Positions 1-8,997 of a DNA stretch of 64,000 nucleotides are shown in pieces (the stretch's first letter is position 1; each line of letters starts with the position of its first letter). Both the position numbers and the translations under genes were made by a program. Origin of the DNA: Pseudomonas sp. CC120222-01a (lineage in GTDB: Bacteria; Pseudomonadota; Gammaproteobacteria; Pseudomonadales; Pseudomonadaceae); contig NZ_QEQQ01000013.1 of assembly GCF_003097235.1 (NCBI RefSeq), positions 107,594 to 171,593 of the forward strand. The letters run 5' to 3'. Below the pieces are notes generated by a model, which was given only the letters and a program-made list of their open reading frames with translations, searched no databases and was not told where the DNA came from.

Positions 1-2096
1 GCGTCGATGGCGGTCAGCTCGGGCAATGCGCGCAGCGCCGCGACCACCTTGGGGAACCACTGGCGCAAGGCAGCCAAGTCGCCGCTCTGCAAGGTATACA
101 GGTACTGCGAAGAGGTCTGGTCACGGCCACCGCCGCCCAGCTGCAGGTCCTGGTCGGCCATCAGGAACAGCCGCCCACCCGGTACCTTGGGCATTTCCTT
201 GCGCAGGCGCTCGATGATTTTTTGTGCATCGAGCTTGCGCTCGTTGATCGGCTTCAGCCGCACCAGCACCATGGCGTTGTTGGTGCCGCTGTTACCGCCA
301 ATGAAGCCGGCCACGCTTTCCACCGCCGGGTCGGCGAGCAAGGCGCGGCGGTAGATCTCCATCTTCGGCTGCATCACGTTGAACGACAGGCCGTCGTCGC
401 CGCGGATGAAGCCCATCAGCTGGCCGGTGTCCTGTTGCGGCATCAGGGTCTTGGGCACCACTACGTACAGGGCGATGTTCAGGCCGATGGTCGCCAGCAG
501 GCTGAACAAGGTCAGGCGCTTGTGGCGCAGGGCCCAGCCGAGGCTGCGGTCGTAGACATCGACCATGCGCTGGTGCGCCTTGTCGCTCCAGCGTTGCAGG
601 CGTGTCGGCTCGGCGCGGTGAGGCTTGAGCCAACGGGCACAGAGCATCGGCGTGAGGGTCAACGACACCACCAGCGAGACGATGATCGCCGCCGCCAGGG
701 TGATCGAGAACTCCTGGAACAGGTTGCGCACGATGCCGCCCATGAACAGGATCGAGACGAACACCGCCACCAGCGAGACGTTCATCGACAGCAAGGTGAA
801 ACCGACTTCCTTGGCGCCGAGGAACGCCGCACGCATCGGCGGCTGGCCGTCCTCGATATGCCGGGAAATGTTCTCCAGCACCACGATCGCATCGTCCACC
901 ACCAGGCCGGTGGCGAGGATCAGCGCCATCAGCGACAGGTTGTTCAGCGAAAAGCCGCACAGGTACATCACCGCGAAGGTGCCCACCAGCGACACCGGCA
1001 CCGCCAGGCTTGGGATCAGCGAGGCGCGCAGGCTGCCGAGGAACAGGTAGACCACCAGGATCACCAGCACCACAGCGATCAGCAGGGTGTGTTCGGCCTC
1101 CTTGAGGGTGGCCTTGATCACCGGCGAGCGGTCCATCGCCACGTTCAGTTGCACGTTGGCCGGCAGCAGTGATTGCAGGGCCGGCAGCTGTGCCTTGATC
1201 TGGTCGACGGTCTCGATGATGTTGGCGCCGGTCTGGCGGTTGACCACCAGCAGCACCGCACTCTGGTCGTTGAAGAAGCCGCTGTTGTAGCGGTTCTCGA
1301 CGCTATCGGTGACAGTGGCCACGTCGGACAGGCGCAAGATGGTGCCGTTCGACTGGCGGATCACGATCGGCTCGTAGTCCTTGGCGGTTTCCAACTGGTC
1401 GTTGGCGCGCACCTGCCAGTTGCGCTCGGCATCCTCGACAAAGCCCATGGGCCGGCGCTGGTTGGCGTTCGACACCGCCGTGCGCACTTCGTCCAGCGAC
1501 AGGCTGTACTGGTTGAGCAGCTGCGGCTCCACGGCAATGCGCACCGCCGGCAACGAGCTGCCACCGATCTGCACTTCCCCTACCCCGCTGACCTGGGCCA
1601 GGCTCTGCGACAGGATGGTGTCGGCCAGGTCATACAGCTGGCCCTTCTGCAGCACGCTGGAGGTCAGCGAGAGCACCATGATCGGCGCCTGCGACGGGTT
1701 GATCTTCTTGTAGGTGGGCATGCTGCGCATGCCGCTGGGCAGCAGGTTGCGCGTGGCATTGATCGCTGCCTGCACCTCACGTGCGGCGCCGTCGATGTCA
1801 CGGCCCATCTCGAAGCCGATGATCACCCGGGTCGAGCCCTGGTTCGAGCTGCTGGTCAGGGTGGTGACGCCGGCGATACTGCCGAGCTTGCGTTCCAGCG
1901 GCGTGGCCACGGTGGCGGCCATGACCTCGGGGCTGGCCCCGGACAGGTTGGCCGAGACCACGATCACCGGGAAGTCCATCTGCGGCAGCGGCGCCACCGG
2001 CAGCAGGCCGAAGCTGACACCGCCGAGCAACATGATCGCCAGGCTCAGCAGCATGGTCGCCACAGGCCGGCGGATGAAAGGTCCGGACAGGTTCAT
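1..2096 (-). CDS. muxC: RND multidrug efflux permease MuxC (MdtC-like), 3' end outside window
   Basis: Inner-membrane RND proton/drug antiporter, the second permease of a MuxABC (MdtABC-type) pump. The ATG at 2096-2094 overlaps the muxB stop by 4 bases (ATGA), so the two genes are translationally coupled. The readable 698 codons begin MNLSGPFIRRPVATMLL and show the RND pattern: TM1, a porter domain, then the TM4 region with the GLVVDDAIVVLENIS motif carrying the paired Asp used for proton relay, and a second-half periplasmic region. The C-terminal part lies beyond base 1. The partner outer-membrane channel (opmB) is expected further left, which is an inference. Heteromeric BC permeases of this kind are known in Enterobacteria and Pseudomonas for novobiocin/aztreonam-type substrates; the substrate here is not visible. 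Confidence 0.93.
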   Translation of the reverse strand, partial: MNLSGPFIRRPVATMLLSLAIMLLGGVSFGLLPVAPLPQMDFPVIVVSANLSGASPEVMAATVATPLERKLGSIAGVTTLTSSSNQGSTRVIIGFEMGRDIDGAAREVQAAINATRNLLPSGMRSMPTYKKINPSQAPIMVLSLTSSVLQKGQLYDLADTILSQSLAQVSGVGEVQIGGSSLPAVRIAVEPQLLNQYSLSLDEVRTAVSNANQRRPMGFVEDAERNWQVRANDQLETAKDYEPIVIRQSNGTILRLSDVATVTDSVENRYNSGFFNDQSAVLLVVNRQTGANIIETVDQIKAQLPALQSLLPANVQLNVAMDRSPVIKATLKEAEHTLLIAVVLVILVVYLFLGSLRASLIPSLAVPVSLVGTFAVMYLCGFSLNNLSLMALILATGLVVDDAIVVLENISRHIEDGQPPMRAAFLGAKEVGFTLLSMNVSLVAVFVSILFMGGIVRNLFQEFSITLAAAIIVSLVVSLTLTPMLCARWLKPHRAEPTRLQRWSDKAHQRMVDVYDRSLGWALRHKRLTLFSLLATIGLNIALYVVVPKTLMPQQDTGQLMGFIRGDDGLSFNVMQPKMEIYRRALLADPAVESVAGFIGGNSGTNNAMVLVRLKPINERKLDAQKIIERLRKEMPKVPGGRLFLMADQDLQLGGGGRDQTSSQYLYTLQSGDLAALRQWFPKVVAALRALPELTAID

Positions 2097-5000
2097 GCCT
2101 CGGCCTGCTGTGCGTCAGCGGCCGGGCGCCAGCGACGGGCCAGGCGGTCGAAGTACAGGTAGATGACCGGGGTGGTGAACAGCGTCAGCACCTGGCTGAC
2201 CAGCAGGCCGCCGACCATCACCAGGCCCAGCGGCTGGCGCAATTCGGCACCGGAGCCGGTGGCGAGCATCAGCGGCACGGCGCCGAACAGCGCGGCCAGG
2301 GTGGTCATCAGGATCGGCCGGAAGCGCAGCAGCGCCGCCTGGTAGATCGCATCCTGCGGGCTCATGCCCTGGTTGCGCTCGGCCTCCAGGGCGAAGTCGA
2401 TCATCATGATCGCGTTCTTCTTGACGATGCCGATCAGCAGGATGATGCCGATGATGGCGATCATGCCCAGGTCGTTGCCGCTGAGGATCAGCGCCAGCAA
2501 GGCGCCGACCGCCGCCGACGGCAAGGTCGAAAGGATGGTCACCGGGTGGATGTAGCTCTCGTAGAGCACGCCCAGCACGATGTACATGGTCACCACGGCC
2601 GCCAGGATCAGCAGCAAGGTGCTCGACAGCGAGGCCTGGAAGGCTTCGGCGGCGCCCTGGAAGCGGGTCTGCACGCCGAGCGGCATGCCGATGTCCTGCT
2701 GCACCTGCTCGATCACCTTGACCGCCTCGCCCAGCGACGCACCATGGGCCAGGTTGAACGACAGGGTCACCGCCGGGAACTGGCCGATGTGCGAAATGGC
2801 CAGTTGCGCCTGGCGCTGCTCGATGCGCGCCAGCGCCGACAGCCGCACCTGGCCGCCATCGGTGGCCTTGACGTGAATCGACTCCAGCGCCTGCGGGCCG
2901 ATGACCGCCGCGTCCTGGGCCTGCAGCACCACGCGGTACTGGCTGGCCTGGGTGTAGATGGTAGAAATCTGCCGCTGGCCGAAGGCGTCGTACAAGGCGT
3001 TGGTGATCTGCGCCACGGTGATGCCCAGGCGGCTGGCCATGTCACGGTCGATCACCAGGTACACCTGCAAGCCTTTGTCCTGCAGGTCACTGGCGACGTC
3101 CTGCAGCTCCGGGCGCTCCTGCAGGGCCTGCACCAGCTTGCCGCTCCACTGCGCCAGCAACTCGGCATCGGGCGACGACAGGCTGAACTGATACTGGGTA
3201 CGGCTGACCCGGTCCTCGATGCTCAAGTCTTGCACCGGCTGCATGAACAGGCGGATACCGACCAGTTTGTCGAGCTGCGGTTGCAGGCGGCTGATCACTT
3301 CCCCGGCAGTCACATCACGTTCGCCGTGGGGCTTGAGGTTGATCAGCAGGCGGCCGCTGTTGAGCGTGGCGTTGTCGCCGTCGACACCGATGTAGGACGA
3401 CAGGCTCTGCACCGCCGGGTCCTGCAGGATGACCTTGCTCAGGGCCTGCTGGCGCTCGCTCATGGCGGCGAACGAGGTCGATTGCGGTGCTTCGGAAATA
3501 CCCTGGATCACACCGGTGTCCTGCACCGGGAAGAAGCCCTTGGGCACCACCATGTACAGCAGCACGGTGAGTGCCAGGGTGGCCACGGCCACCAGCAGGG
3601 TCAGCGGCTGGTGCTTGAGCACCCACTGCAGGCCACGGCCGTAGTGTTCGATCATCCAGTCGATCCAGGCACCGCTGGCGCGGTAGAAGCGGCCCTGCTC
3701 TTGCTCTTTGGGCTCACGCTTGAGCAGGCGCGCGCACATCATCGGGGTCAGGGTCAGCGACACCACCAGGGAAATCAGGATGGCCACCGCCAGGGTGATG
3801 GCGAATTCGCGGAACAGCCGGCCAACCACGTCGGCCATGAACAACAGCGGGATCAATACGGCAATCAGCGAGAAGGTCAGCGAGATCAGGGTGAAGCCGA
3901 TCTGCTTGGCGCCCTTGAGCGCCGCCTGCAGTGGCGTTTCGCCTTCCTCGATGTGGCGCGAGATGTTCTCGAGCATGACGATGGCGTCGTCGACCACGAA
4001 GCCGGTGGCGATGGTCAGGGCCATCAGCGTCAGGTTGTTGACCGAGAAGCCGGCCAGGTACATCACGCCGAAGGTGCCGATCAGCGACAGCGGTACGGCG
4101 ATCGAGGGAATGATCGTGGCACTGAAACGGCGCAGGAACACGAAGGTGACCATCACCACCAGCACGATGGCGATCAGCAGCTCATGCTGCACGTCCTTGA
4201 CTGCAGCGCGGATGGTCTGGGTACGGTCGGTGAGCACCGACACATCGAGGCCGGCCGGCAGGTTGTCGGTGATCGAGGGCAACAGCGCCTTGATGCGGTC
4301 GACCACCTCGATGACATTGGCACCCGGCTGGCGCTGGATGTTCAGCAGCACGGCCTGGTTCTGGTTGGCCCAGGCGGCCAGGCGTTCGTTCTCGGCGCCG
4401 TCGACGATCTCGGCGACATCCTTCAGGCGCAGCGGCGCGCCATTGTTGTAGGCGAGGATGAGGTTGGCGTATTCCTCGGGCGAGCGCAGCTGGTCGTTGG
4501 CGTCGAGCATCGACACCCGGGTCGGGCCATCGAAGTTGCCCTTCGGCTGGTTGACGTTGGACGCGCCGATCAGGGTGCGCACGTCGTCGAGGTTGAGGCC
4601 GTTGGCCGCCAGCGCATCCACGTTGACCTTGATCCGCACCGCCTGGCGCTGGCCGCCGGCGATGCTGACCATGCCTACGCCGCTGATCTGCGCGAGCTTC
4701 TGCGCCACGCGGGTGTCGACCAGGTCGTTGAGCTTGGGCAGCGGCATGGTCTTGCTGGAGATGGCCAGGGTCAGCACCGGGGTATCGGCCGGGTTGACCT
4801 TGTTGTAGACCGGCGGCGCCGGCAGGTCGCTGGGCAGCAGGTTGCTGGCGGCGTTGATCGCGGCCTGCACCTGCTGCTCCGCAACATCCATGTTCATGTC
4901 CAGGCTGAAGCGCAGGGTCAGCACCGAGGCACCACCGGAACTGGTCGACGCCATCTGCTCAAGGCCCGGCATCTGGCCGAACTGGCGCTCCAGCGGTGCG

Positions 5001-5191
5001 GTGACCGCGCTGGTCATGACTTGCGGGCTGGCGCCTGGGTACAGGGTCATGACCCGGATGGTCGGGTAATCGACCTGGGGCAAGGCCGACACCGGCAGCA
5101 GCTTGTAGGCGATCAGGCCGGCCAGGACGATGGCCAGCATGGTCAGCGTGGTAGCGACCGGGCGGAGGATGAACAGGCGTGACAGGTTCAT
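2093..5191 (-). CDS. muxB: RND multidrug efflux permease MuxB (MdtB-like)
   Basis: A 1032-residue inner-membrane RND permease, the normal length for an MdtB/MuxB subunit. TM1 is near residues 10-30, a large periplasmic porter loop follows, and the TM4 motif GFVVDDAIVMLENI gives Asp401-Asp402, the proton-relay pair. A second TM bundle starts around residue 860 and the protein ends in a short charged cytoplasmic tail. Its ATG overlaps the muxA stop by 4 bases and its own stop overlaps the muxC start by 4 bases, so muxA-muxB-muxC is one tightly coupled operon. It should form a heterotrimer with MuxC and contact the adaptor MuxA. Confidence 0.95.
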   Translation of the reverse strand: MNLSRLFILRPVATTLTMLAIVLAGLIAYKLLPVSALPQVDYPTIRVMTLYPGASPQVMTSAVTAPLERQFGQMPGLEQMASTSSGGASVLTLRFSLDMNMDVAEQQVQAAINAASNLLPSDLPAPPVYNKVNPADTPVLTLAISSKTMPLPKLNDLVDTRVAQKLAQISGVGMVSIAGGQRQAVRIKVNVDALAANGLNLDDVRTLIGASNVNQPKGNFDGPTRVSMLDANDQLRSPEEYANLILAYNNGAPLRLKDVAEIVDGAENERLAAWANQNQAVLLNIQRQPGANVIEVVDRIKALLPSITDNLPAGLDVSVLTDRTQTIRAAVKDVQHELLIAIVLVVMVTFVFLRRFSATIIPSIAVPLSLIGTFGVMYLAGFSVNNLTLMALTIATGFVVDDAIVMLENISRHIEEGETPLQAALKGAKQIGFTLISLTFSLIAVLIPLLFMADVVGRLFREFAITLAVAILISLVVSLTLTPMMCARLLKREPKEQEQGRFYRASGAWIDWMIEHYGRGLQWVLKHQPLTLLVAVATLALTVLLYMVVPKGFFPVQDTGVIQGISEAPQSTSFAAMSERQQALSKVILQDPAVQSLSSYIGVDGDNATLNSGRLLINLKPHGERDVTAGEVISRLQPQLDKLVGIRLFMQPVQDLSIEDRVSRTQYQFSLSSPDAELLAQWSGKLVQALQERPELQDVASDLQDKGLQVYLVIDRDMASRLGITVAQITNALYDAFGQRQISTIYTQASQYRVVLQAQDAAVIGPQALESIHVKATDGGQVRLSALARIEQRQAQLAISHIGQFPAVTLSFNLAHGASLGEAVKVIEQVQQDIGMPLGVQTRFQGAAEAFQASLSSTLLLILAAVVTMYIVLGVLYESYIHPVTILSTLPSAAVGALLALILSGNDLGMIAIIGIILLIGIVKKNAIMMIDFALEAERNQGMSPQDAIYQAALLRFRPILMTTLAALFGAVPLMLATGSGAELRQPLGLVMVGGLLVSQVLTLFTTPVIYLYFDRLARRWRPAADAQQAEA

Positions 5192-6495
5192 GCGCCCGCC
5201 TTGGCTGCCGCTTTGCCGGAAGGCGCTTCATCGGCCTGGGCCGAGCCCTTGGCGTCCTGGCCTTGCAAGTGCTGGCCGGGGGTGGTCGGCACTTGCGAGC
5301 TGTCTTCGACCACTTCGACCTTGGTACCTTCGCGCAGGCGGTCGGTGCCTTCCAGCACCAGGCGGTCGCCGGCCTTGAGGCCCTCAAGGATGACGCTGTT
5401 CTGGCCATCGCTGGCGCCGACCTTGAGCTTGCGGATATTGACCGTGCTCTGGTCATTGACCACGTAGGCGAAGGTGCCGTCGTTGCCGAACTGCACGGCC
5501 GCGGCCGGCGCCATCACCACCTGCTTGAGGGTGTCGGCCAGCAGGCGCACGTTGACGAACTGGTTGGGGAACAGGGCCAGGTCCTTGTTCTCGAAGCGGC
5601 CCTTGAACTTGAGGGTGCCGGTGGTGGTGTCAATCTGGTTGTCGATGCTGCCCAGCACGCCGGTCGACTGCAGTTTGCTGTCGGAACGGTCCCAGGCCTC
5701 GACCGGCAGGCTGGCGCCGCTGCGATAACGGTCGAGCACGGTGCTCAGCTCGGTTTCCGGCAAGGTGAAGGCGACGCTGATTGGCTCGGTCTGGGTGATC
5801 ACCACCAGTGCGGTGGTGTCGTTGGCCGCCACCAGGTTGCCCAGGTCGAGCTGGCGCAGGCCCACGCGGCCGTTGATAGGTGCGCGGATCTGGGTGAAAT
5901 CGAGGTTCAGGCGGGCATCATTGACCTGGGCCTGGTTAGTCTTGACCAGCCCCTGGAACTGCGCGACCTGGGCTTCGGCAGTGTCGAGGGTCTGCTTGGC
6001 GATGCTGTCCTGGGCGTACAGGCCTTTGTAACGCGCCAGGTCGACCTGGGCGTTCTTCAGTTGCGCCTGGTTCTGGGCCAGGGTGCCTTCGGCCTGCTGC
6101 AGGGCGATGCGGTAAGGGCGCGGATCGATTTCAGCGAGCAGGTCGCCGGCCTTGACCTGCTGGCCCTCCTTGAACAGGATCTTGACCAGCTCGCCGGCCA
6201 CACGACTGCGTACATTCACCGTGTTGGTCGCGGTGACCGTGCCCAGGGCCTTGTAGTAGAGGGGGAAGTCACCCACCCGCACCGGTTCGACGCGCACCGG
6301 CACCGGGTCGGTGGAGCCGCCGAAGCCCGGCCGGCCCATGCCCATCCCCATGCCTTTGCCGCCGCGCCCGCCCCCGGCCGCTTTGTGGGCAGGCGTTGCC
6401 GCAGGCCACAGCCACCAGGCCAGCAAGGCCACCAGCAGCAGGATCAGCAGGCCGACGAGCCAGCGACGAGGGGATCGGGAATTGGACACTTGCAT
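5188..6495 (-). CDS. muxA: Periplasmic adaptor (membrane fusion) protein MuxA of RND pump
   Basis: A 435-residue HlyD/AcrA-type adaptor joining the MuxBC permease to an outer-membrane channel. A single N-terminal membrane anchor lies at about residues 12-30, followed by an unusual Gly/Met-rich linker (about residues 40-60) and then the VRVEPVRVGDFPLYYKALG entry to the beta-barrel/lipoyl region. A coiled-coil hairpin rich in Gln/Ala (about 125-195) and a beta-barrel and membrane-proximal domain follow. The C-terminal tail is Ala/Lys rich. It is the first gene of muxABC. The ATG at 6495 was chosen because the hydrophobic anchor follows directly and AAGG lies about 14 bases upstream. A perfect CpxR-like box lies about 80 bases upstream of this start. 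Confidence 0.93.
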   Translation of the reverse strand: MQVSNSRSPRRWLVGLLILLLVALLAWWLWPAATPAHKAAGGGRGGKGMGMGMGRPGFGGSTDPVPVRVEPVRVGDFPLYYKALGTVTATNTVNVRSRVAGELVKILFKEGQQVKAGDLLAEIDPRPYRIALQQAEGTLAQNQAQLKNAQVDLARYKGLYAQDSIAKQTLDTAEAQVAQFQGLVKTNQAQVNDARLNLDFTQIRAPINGRVGLRQLDLGNLVAANDTTALVVITQTEPISVAFTLPETELSTVLDRYRSGASLPVEAWDRSDSKLQSTGVLGSIDNQIDTTTGTLKFKGRFENKDLALFPNQFVNVRLLADTLKQVVMAPAAAVQFGNDGTFAYVVNDQSTVNIRKLKVGASDGQNSVILEGLKAGDRLVLEGTDRLREGTKVEVVEDSSQVPTTPGQHLQGQDAKGSAQADEAPSGKAAAKAGA

Positions 6496-6574
6496 GGGTT
6501 GAACGAACCTTGTTCAGAAATGGCGGCTTGGGGAGGATGAACGATAAGCACTGGCATCGTTATAGCAAAGGCTC

Positions 6575-6590
6575 TTTACCAGAGGTTTAC
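6575..6590 (-). promoter_or_regulatory. Candidate CpxR box in the muxABC promoter region
   Basis: On the minus strand this reads GTAAA, six bases, GTAAA: two perfect half-sites spaced 11 bases apart (one helical turn). The E. coli CpxR consensus is GTAAA-N(about 5)-GTAAA. It lies 80-95 bases upstream of the muxA start, in the orientation of the operon. A second perfect box sits between cpxR and the bamA-like gene at 63378-63392. That CpxR binds here is inferred. Confidence 0.6.
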
Positions 6591-6629
6591 CTTTGCCTGA
6601 CGTTGCCAAAAGGTTGAACTTTAAATGAA

Positions 6630-6658
6630 AACGGCCCGGAAAGGGTTCCGGGCCGTTA
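6630..6658 (-). terminator. Intrinsic terminator of tpx
   Basis: An 11-base perfect stem (AACGGCCCGGA with its complement) around a 6-base loop. On the minus strand it is followed by TTTTCATTTAA. It lies 60 bases past the tpx stop and before the muxA promoter, so it should insulate muxABC from tpx. Confidence 0.8.
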
Positions 6659-6719
6659 CAGGGTGTTGCTTGGAGAGGGGCCAGGCAGAAGAGTTCCTTT
6701 ACCCTCCCCCAGGCAATCC

Positions 6720-7220
6720 TTACTTCAGCACAGCCAGGGCTGCGTCGTAGTTCGGCTCGTCGGCGATCTCGCCAACCAGCTCGCTGTGCAGCACCTTGTC
6801 GTTCTCGTCCAGTACCACCACGGCACGGGCAGCCAGGCCGGCCAGCGGGCCGTCGGCGATGGCAACGCCGTAGTTCTGCAGGAACTCGGCACCGCGCAGG
6901 GTGGACAGGTTCTTCACGTTGTCCAGGCCTTCAGCGCCGCAGAAGCGCGCCTGGGCGAACGGCAGGTCAGCCGAGATGCACAGCACCACGGTGTTGGCCA
7001 CGTCGTTGGCCTGGGCGTTGAACTTGCGAACCGAAGTGGCGCAGGTCGGGGTGTCGACGCTCGGGAAGATGTTCAGCACCTTGCGCTTGCCGGCGAAGTC
7101 CTTCAGCGACTTGTCAGCCAGGCCTTCACCTACCAGGGAGAAAGCCGGAGCCTGGGCGCCGGCCTGTGGCAGGTTGCCGTTGACCTGAACCGGGTTGCCT
7201 TTGAGGGTCACTTGAGCCAT
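6720..7220 (-). CDS. tpx: Thiol peroxidase Tpx (atypical 2-Cys peroxiredoxin)
   Basis: A 166-residue peroxiredoxin that reduces hydrogen peroxide and alkyl hydroperoxides using thioredoxin. The peroxidatic cysteine is Cys60 in the motif PSVDTPTC and the resolving cysteine is Cys94 in QARFCGAEG, the spacing typical of Tpx (Cys61/Cys95 in E. coli). The length equals the family norm. It is monocistronic: its own terminator lies downstream and the serine-transporter terminator lies upstream. The start ATG is preceded by AAGGAT at good spacing. Confidence 0.97.
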   Translation of the reverse strand: MAQVTLKGNPVQVNGNLPQAGAQAPAFSLVGEGLADKSLKDFAGKRKVLNIFPSVDTPTCATSVRKFNAQANDVANTVVLCISADLPFAQARFCGAEGLDNVKNLSTLRGAEFLQNYGVAIADGPLAGLAARAVVVLDENDKVLHSELVGEIADEPNYDAALAVLK

Positions 7221-7330
7221 GACGAAATCCTTATGCGGGGTTTGAAAAGGACACTGAGTTAATCATGAAGGCGGCCGGGTGCCTATGGGTACATTGAAAT
7301 TGTTCTATTGCCAGACAATTTCTGTGGACA

Positions 7331-7370
7331 AAAAAAAGCCCGGATGGCGACAAACGCTCCGGGCTTTTTT
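7331..7370. terminator. Bidirectional intrinsic terminator after the serine transporter gene
   Basis: An A-run, GCCCGGA, a 13-base loop, TCCGGGC, then a T-run. The A-tract and T-tract make it look functional on both strands. It follows the stop of the minus-strand transporter gene (7388) by 17 bases. Confidence 0.85.
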
Positions 7371-7387
7371 CTATTTCAGGCAGTAAG

Positions 7388-8668
7388 TCAGCCGATCAGG
7401 CCGTACACCACCGAGGTCAGCGCCACCACGCCGATCACCACCACGAACACGTTCGACAGCGCGCCGCTGTACTTGCGCATCGACGGCACGCGACGGATGG
7501 CGTACATCGGCATCAGGAACAGCAGCACGGCGAGGATCGGGCCGCCGAGCGATTCGATCATGCCGAGGATGCTCGGGTTGAGGGTGGCGACGATCCAGCA
7601 CACCACCAACATAAGTGCAGCGACCACACGGTCCAGGGTCTTGGCACCCGGGCGAGCGCCGGTCTTGACGATGATGCCCTTCAGGCCTTCACTGGCACCG
7701 ATGTAGTGGCCCAGGAACGACTTGGCAATCGCGACAAAGGCGATCAGCGGCGCGGCGAAGGCAATGGTCGGGTTGCTGAAGTGGTTGGCCAGGTACGACA
7801 GGATCGACAGGTTCTGCGCCTTGGCTTCGGCCAGCTGGGCGCTACTCAGGGTGAGCACGCAGCTGAACACGAAGAACAGCACCATCACCACCATCAGCAG
7901 GTGGGCACGGCGCAGGATCTGGCCGCTGCGCTCGTCGGCGTGCTCGCCATAGCTGCGCTTCTGGTCAACGGCGAAGGCCGAGATGATCGGCGAATGGTTG
8001 AACGAGAACACCATCACCGGAATGGCCAGCCACAGCGTATGCAGGAAGGCCGGGCCCGACGGCACCTGGGCGGCGCTGTCGAGGATGCCACCGGTCCAGT
8101 GCGGAATCAGGTACAGGCCAAGCAGCCCCAGGGCCACGATGAACGGGTACACCAGCAGGCTCATGACCTTGACCGTGGCCTGCTCGCCGCAGCGCACGAT
8201 GGCCAGCAGGCCGAGGATCAGCACGAACGACAGGATGACCCGCGGTGGCGGCGCCATGTGCAGCTGGTGCTCCATGAAGCTGCTGACCGTGTTGGTCAGC
8301 GCCACGCTATAGATAAGCAGGATCGGGAAGATCGCGAAGAAGTACAGCACGGTGATCAATGCACCGGCCTTGATGCCGAAATGCTCTTCGACCACTTCTG
8401 TGATGTCACCGCCGTTGCGCCCGGACAGCACGAAACGGGTCAGCGCACGGTGGGAGAAATAGGTCATCGGGAAAGCCAGCGCGGCCAGGATCAGCAGCGG
8501 CCAGAAGCCGCCGAGGCCAGCGTTGATCGGCAGGAACAAGGTCCCCGCGCCAATGGCTGTGCCAAACAGGCCCAGCATCCAGGTGGTGTCGTTACGCGAC
8601 CAGGCGCCGAGGGTGGCGGGGGTCGATTCTACAAAGCGTTGTTCAACGCTTGGGGCCTGCTCATTCAT
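7388..8668 (-). CDS. sdaC: HAAAP-family serine/threonine-type amino-acid permease (SdaC-like)
   Basis: A 426-residue inner-membrane amino-acid:proton or sodium symporter with about 11 hydrophobic segments. The N-terminal motif GLFGTAIGAGTLFLPINAG and the mid-protein motif FNHSPIISAFAVDQKR are characteristic of SdaC-type transporters (E. coli SdaC is 429 residues). The frame stays open further upstream into REP sequence, but I chose the ATG at 8668 (MNEQAPSVEQ) because GGAG precedes it by about 10 bases and the result fits family length. It lies next to amino-acid catabolic genes, so serine uptake or uptake of a related amino acid is likely; the exact substrate is not provable from sequence. 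Confidence 0.87.
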   Translation of the reverse strand: MNEQAPSVEQRFVESTPATLGAWSRNDTTWMLGLFGTAIGAGTLFLPINAGLGGFWPLLILAALAFPMTYFSHRALTRFVLSGRNGGDITEVVEEHFGIKAGALITVLYFFAIFPILLIYSVALTNTVSSFMEHQLHMAPPPRVILSFVLILGLLAIVRCGEQATVKVMSLLVYPFIVALGLLGLYLIPHWTGGILDSAAQVPSGPAFLHTLWLAIPVMVFSFNHSPIISAFAVDQKRSYGEHADERSGQILRRAHLLMVVMVLFFVFSCVLTLSSAQLAEAKAQNLSILSYLANHFSNPTIAFAAPLIAFVAIAKSFLGHYIGASEGLKGIIVKTGARPGAKTLDRVVAALMLVVCWIVATLNPSILGMIESLGGPILAVLLFLMPMYAIRRVPSMRKYSGALSNVFVVVIGVVALTSVVYGLIG

Positions 8669-8760
8669 TCCGGGTGAAGCTCCACTCGCAAGACTGCAAC
8701 AGGCTGAGAATGGCGAAATCGTGTTATCGCCCAACTCAACCGGGAAAGAGGGGCGCGATT

Positions 8761-8814
8761 GTGCACCGAAAGGTTGCACTTGCGAAGCCCCTTTCCGAGA
8801 GGCGGTTGCACTTG
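8761..8814. promoter_or_regulatory. Repeated TGCAC/GTGCA elements upstream of the serine transporter
   Basis: The 11-mer GGTTGCACTTG occurs at 8772-8782 and again at 8804-8814, 32 bases apart (three helical turns). The first copy also forms a palindrome GTGCA-N9-TGCAC with bases 8761-8765. The site lies about 95-145 bases upstream of the transporter start. The hexamer GTGCAA is shared with the inverted repeat before amaC, which hints at a common amino-acid-responsive regulator. Confidence 0.4.
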
Positions 8815-8857
8815 TCTTTACAAGCGGGTTGTGCCCATAAGGCAGGCCGCAAATGAA

Positions 8858-8972
8858 TGTGGGAGCGGCCTTGTGTCGCGAAAGGGCTGCGCAGCAGCCC
8901 CAGGACCTGTGCAGCGACACAGATAGCTGGGGCCGCTGCGCAGCCCTTTCGCGACACAAGGCCGCTCCCACA
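8858..8972. repeat. REP pair (P. putida type, inverted)
   Basis: Two facing copies of a 38-base element starting TGTGGGAGCGGCCTTGTG, perfectly complementary, enclose a 39-base centre. Related pairs occur at 13261, 37407, 39821 and 61200. Together with the repeated elements at 8761-8814 it fills the 329-base gap between amaC and the transporter gene. No gene is visible in that gap. Confidence 0.9.
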
Positions 8973-8997
8973 AGAGCCGCGTGCGGCCCGCTGCGGT

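Noticed and set aside
2546..5182. 878-residue open frame on the plus strand
   Set aside because: It lies wholly antisense to muxB. It is His/Gln/Arg/Gly rich without hydrophobic or domain features, the typical shadow frame of a high-GC gene.
8669..8971. 101-residue N-terminal extension of the serine-transporter frame
   Set aside because: It also reads through REP sequence, and the ATG at 8668 gives the family length with an RBS.
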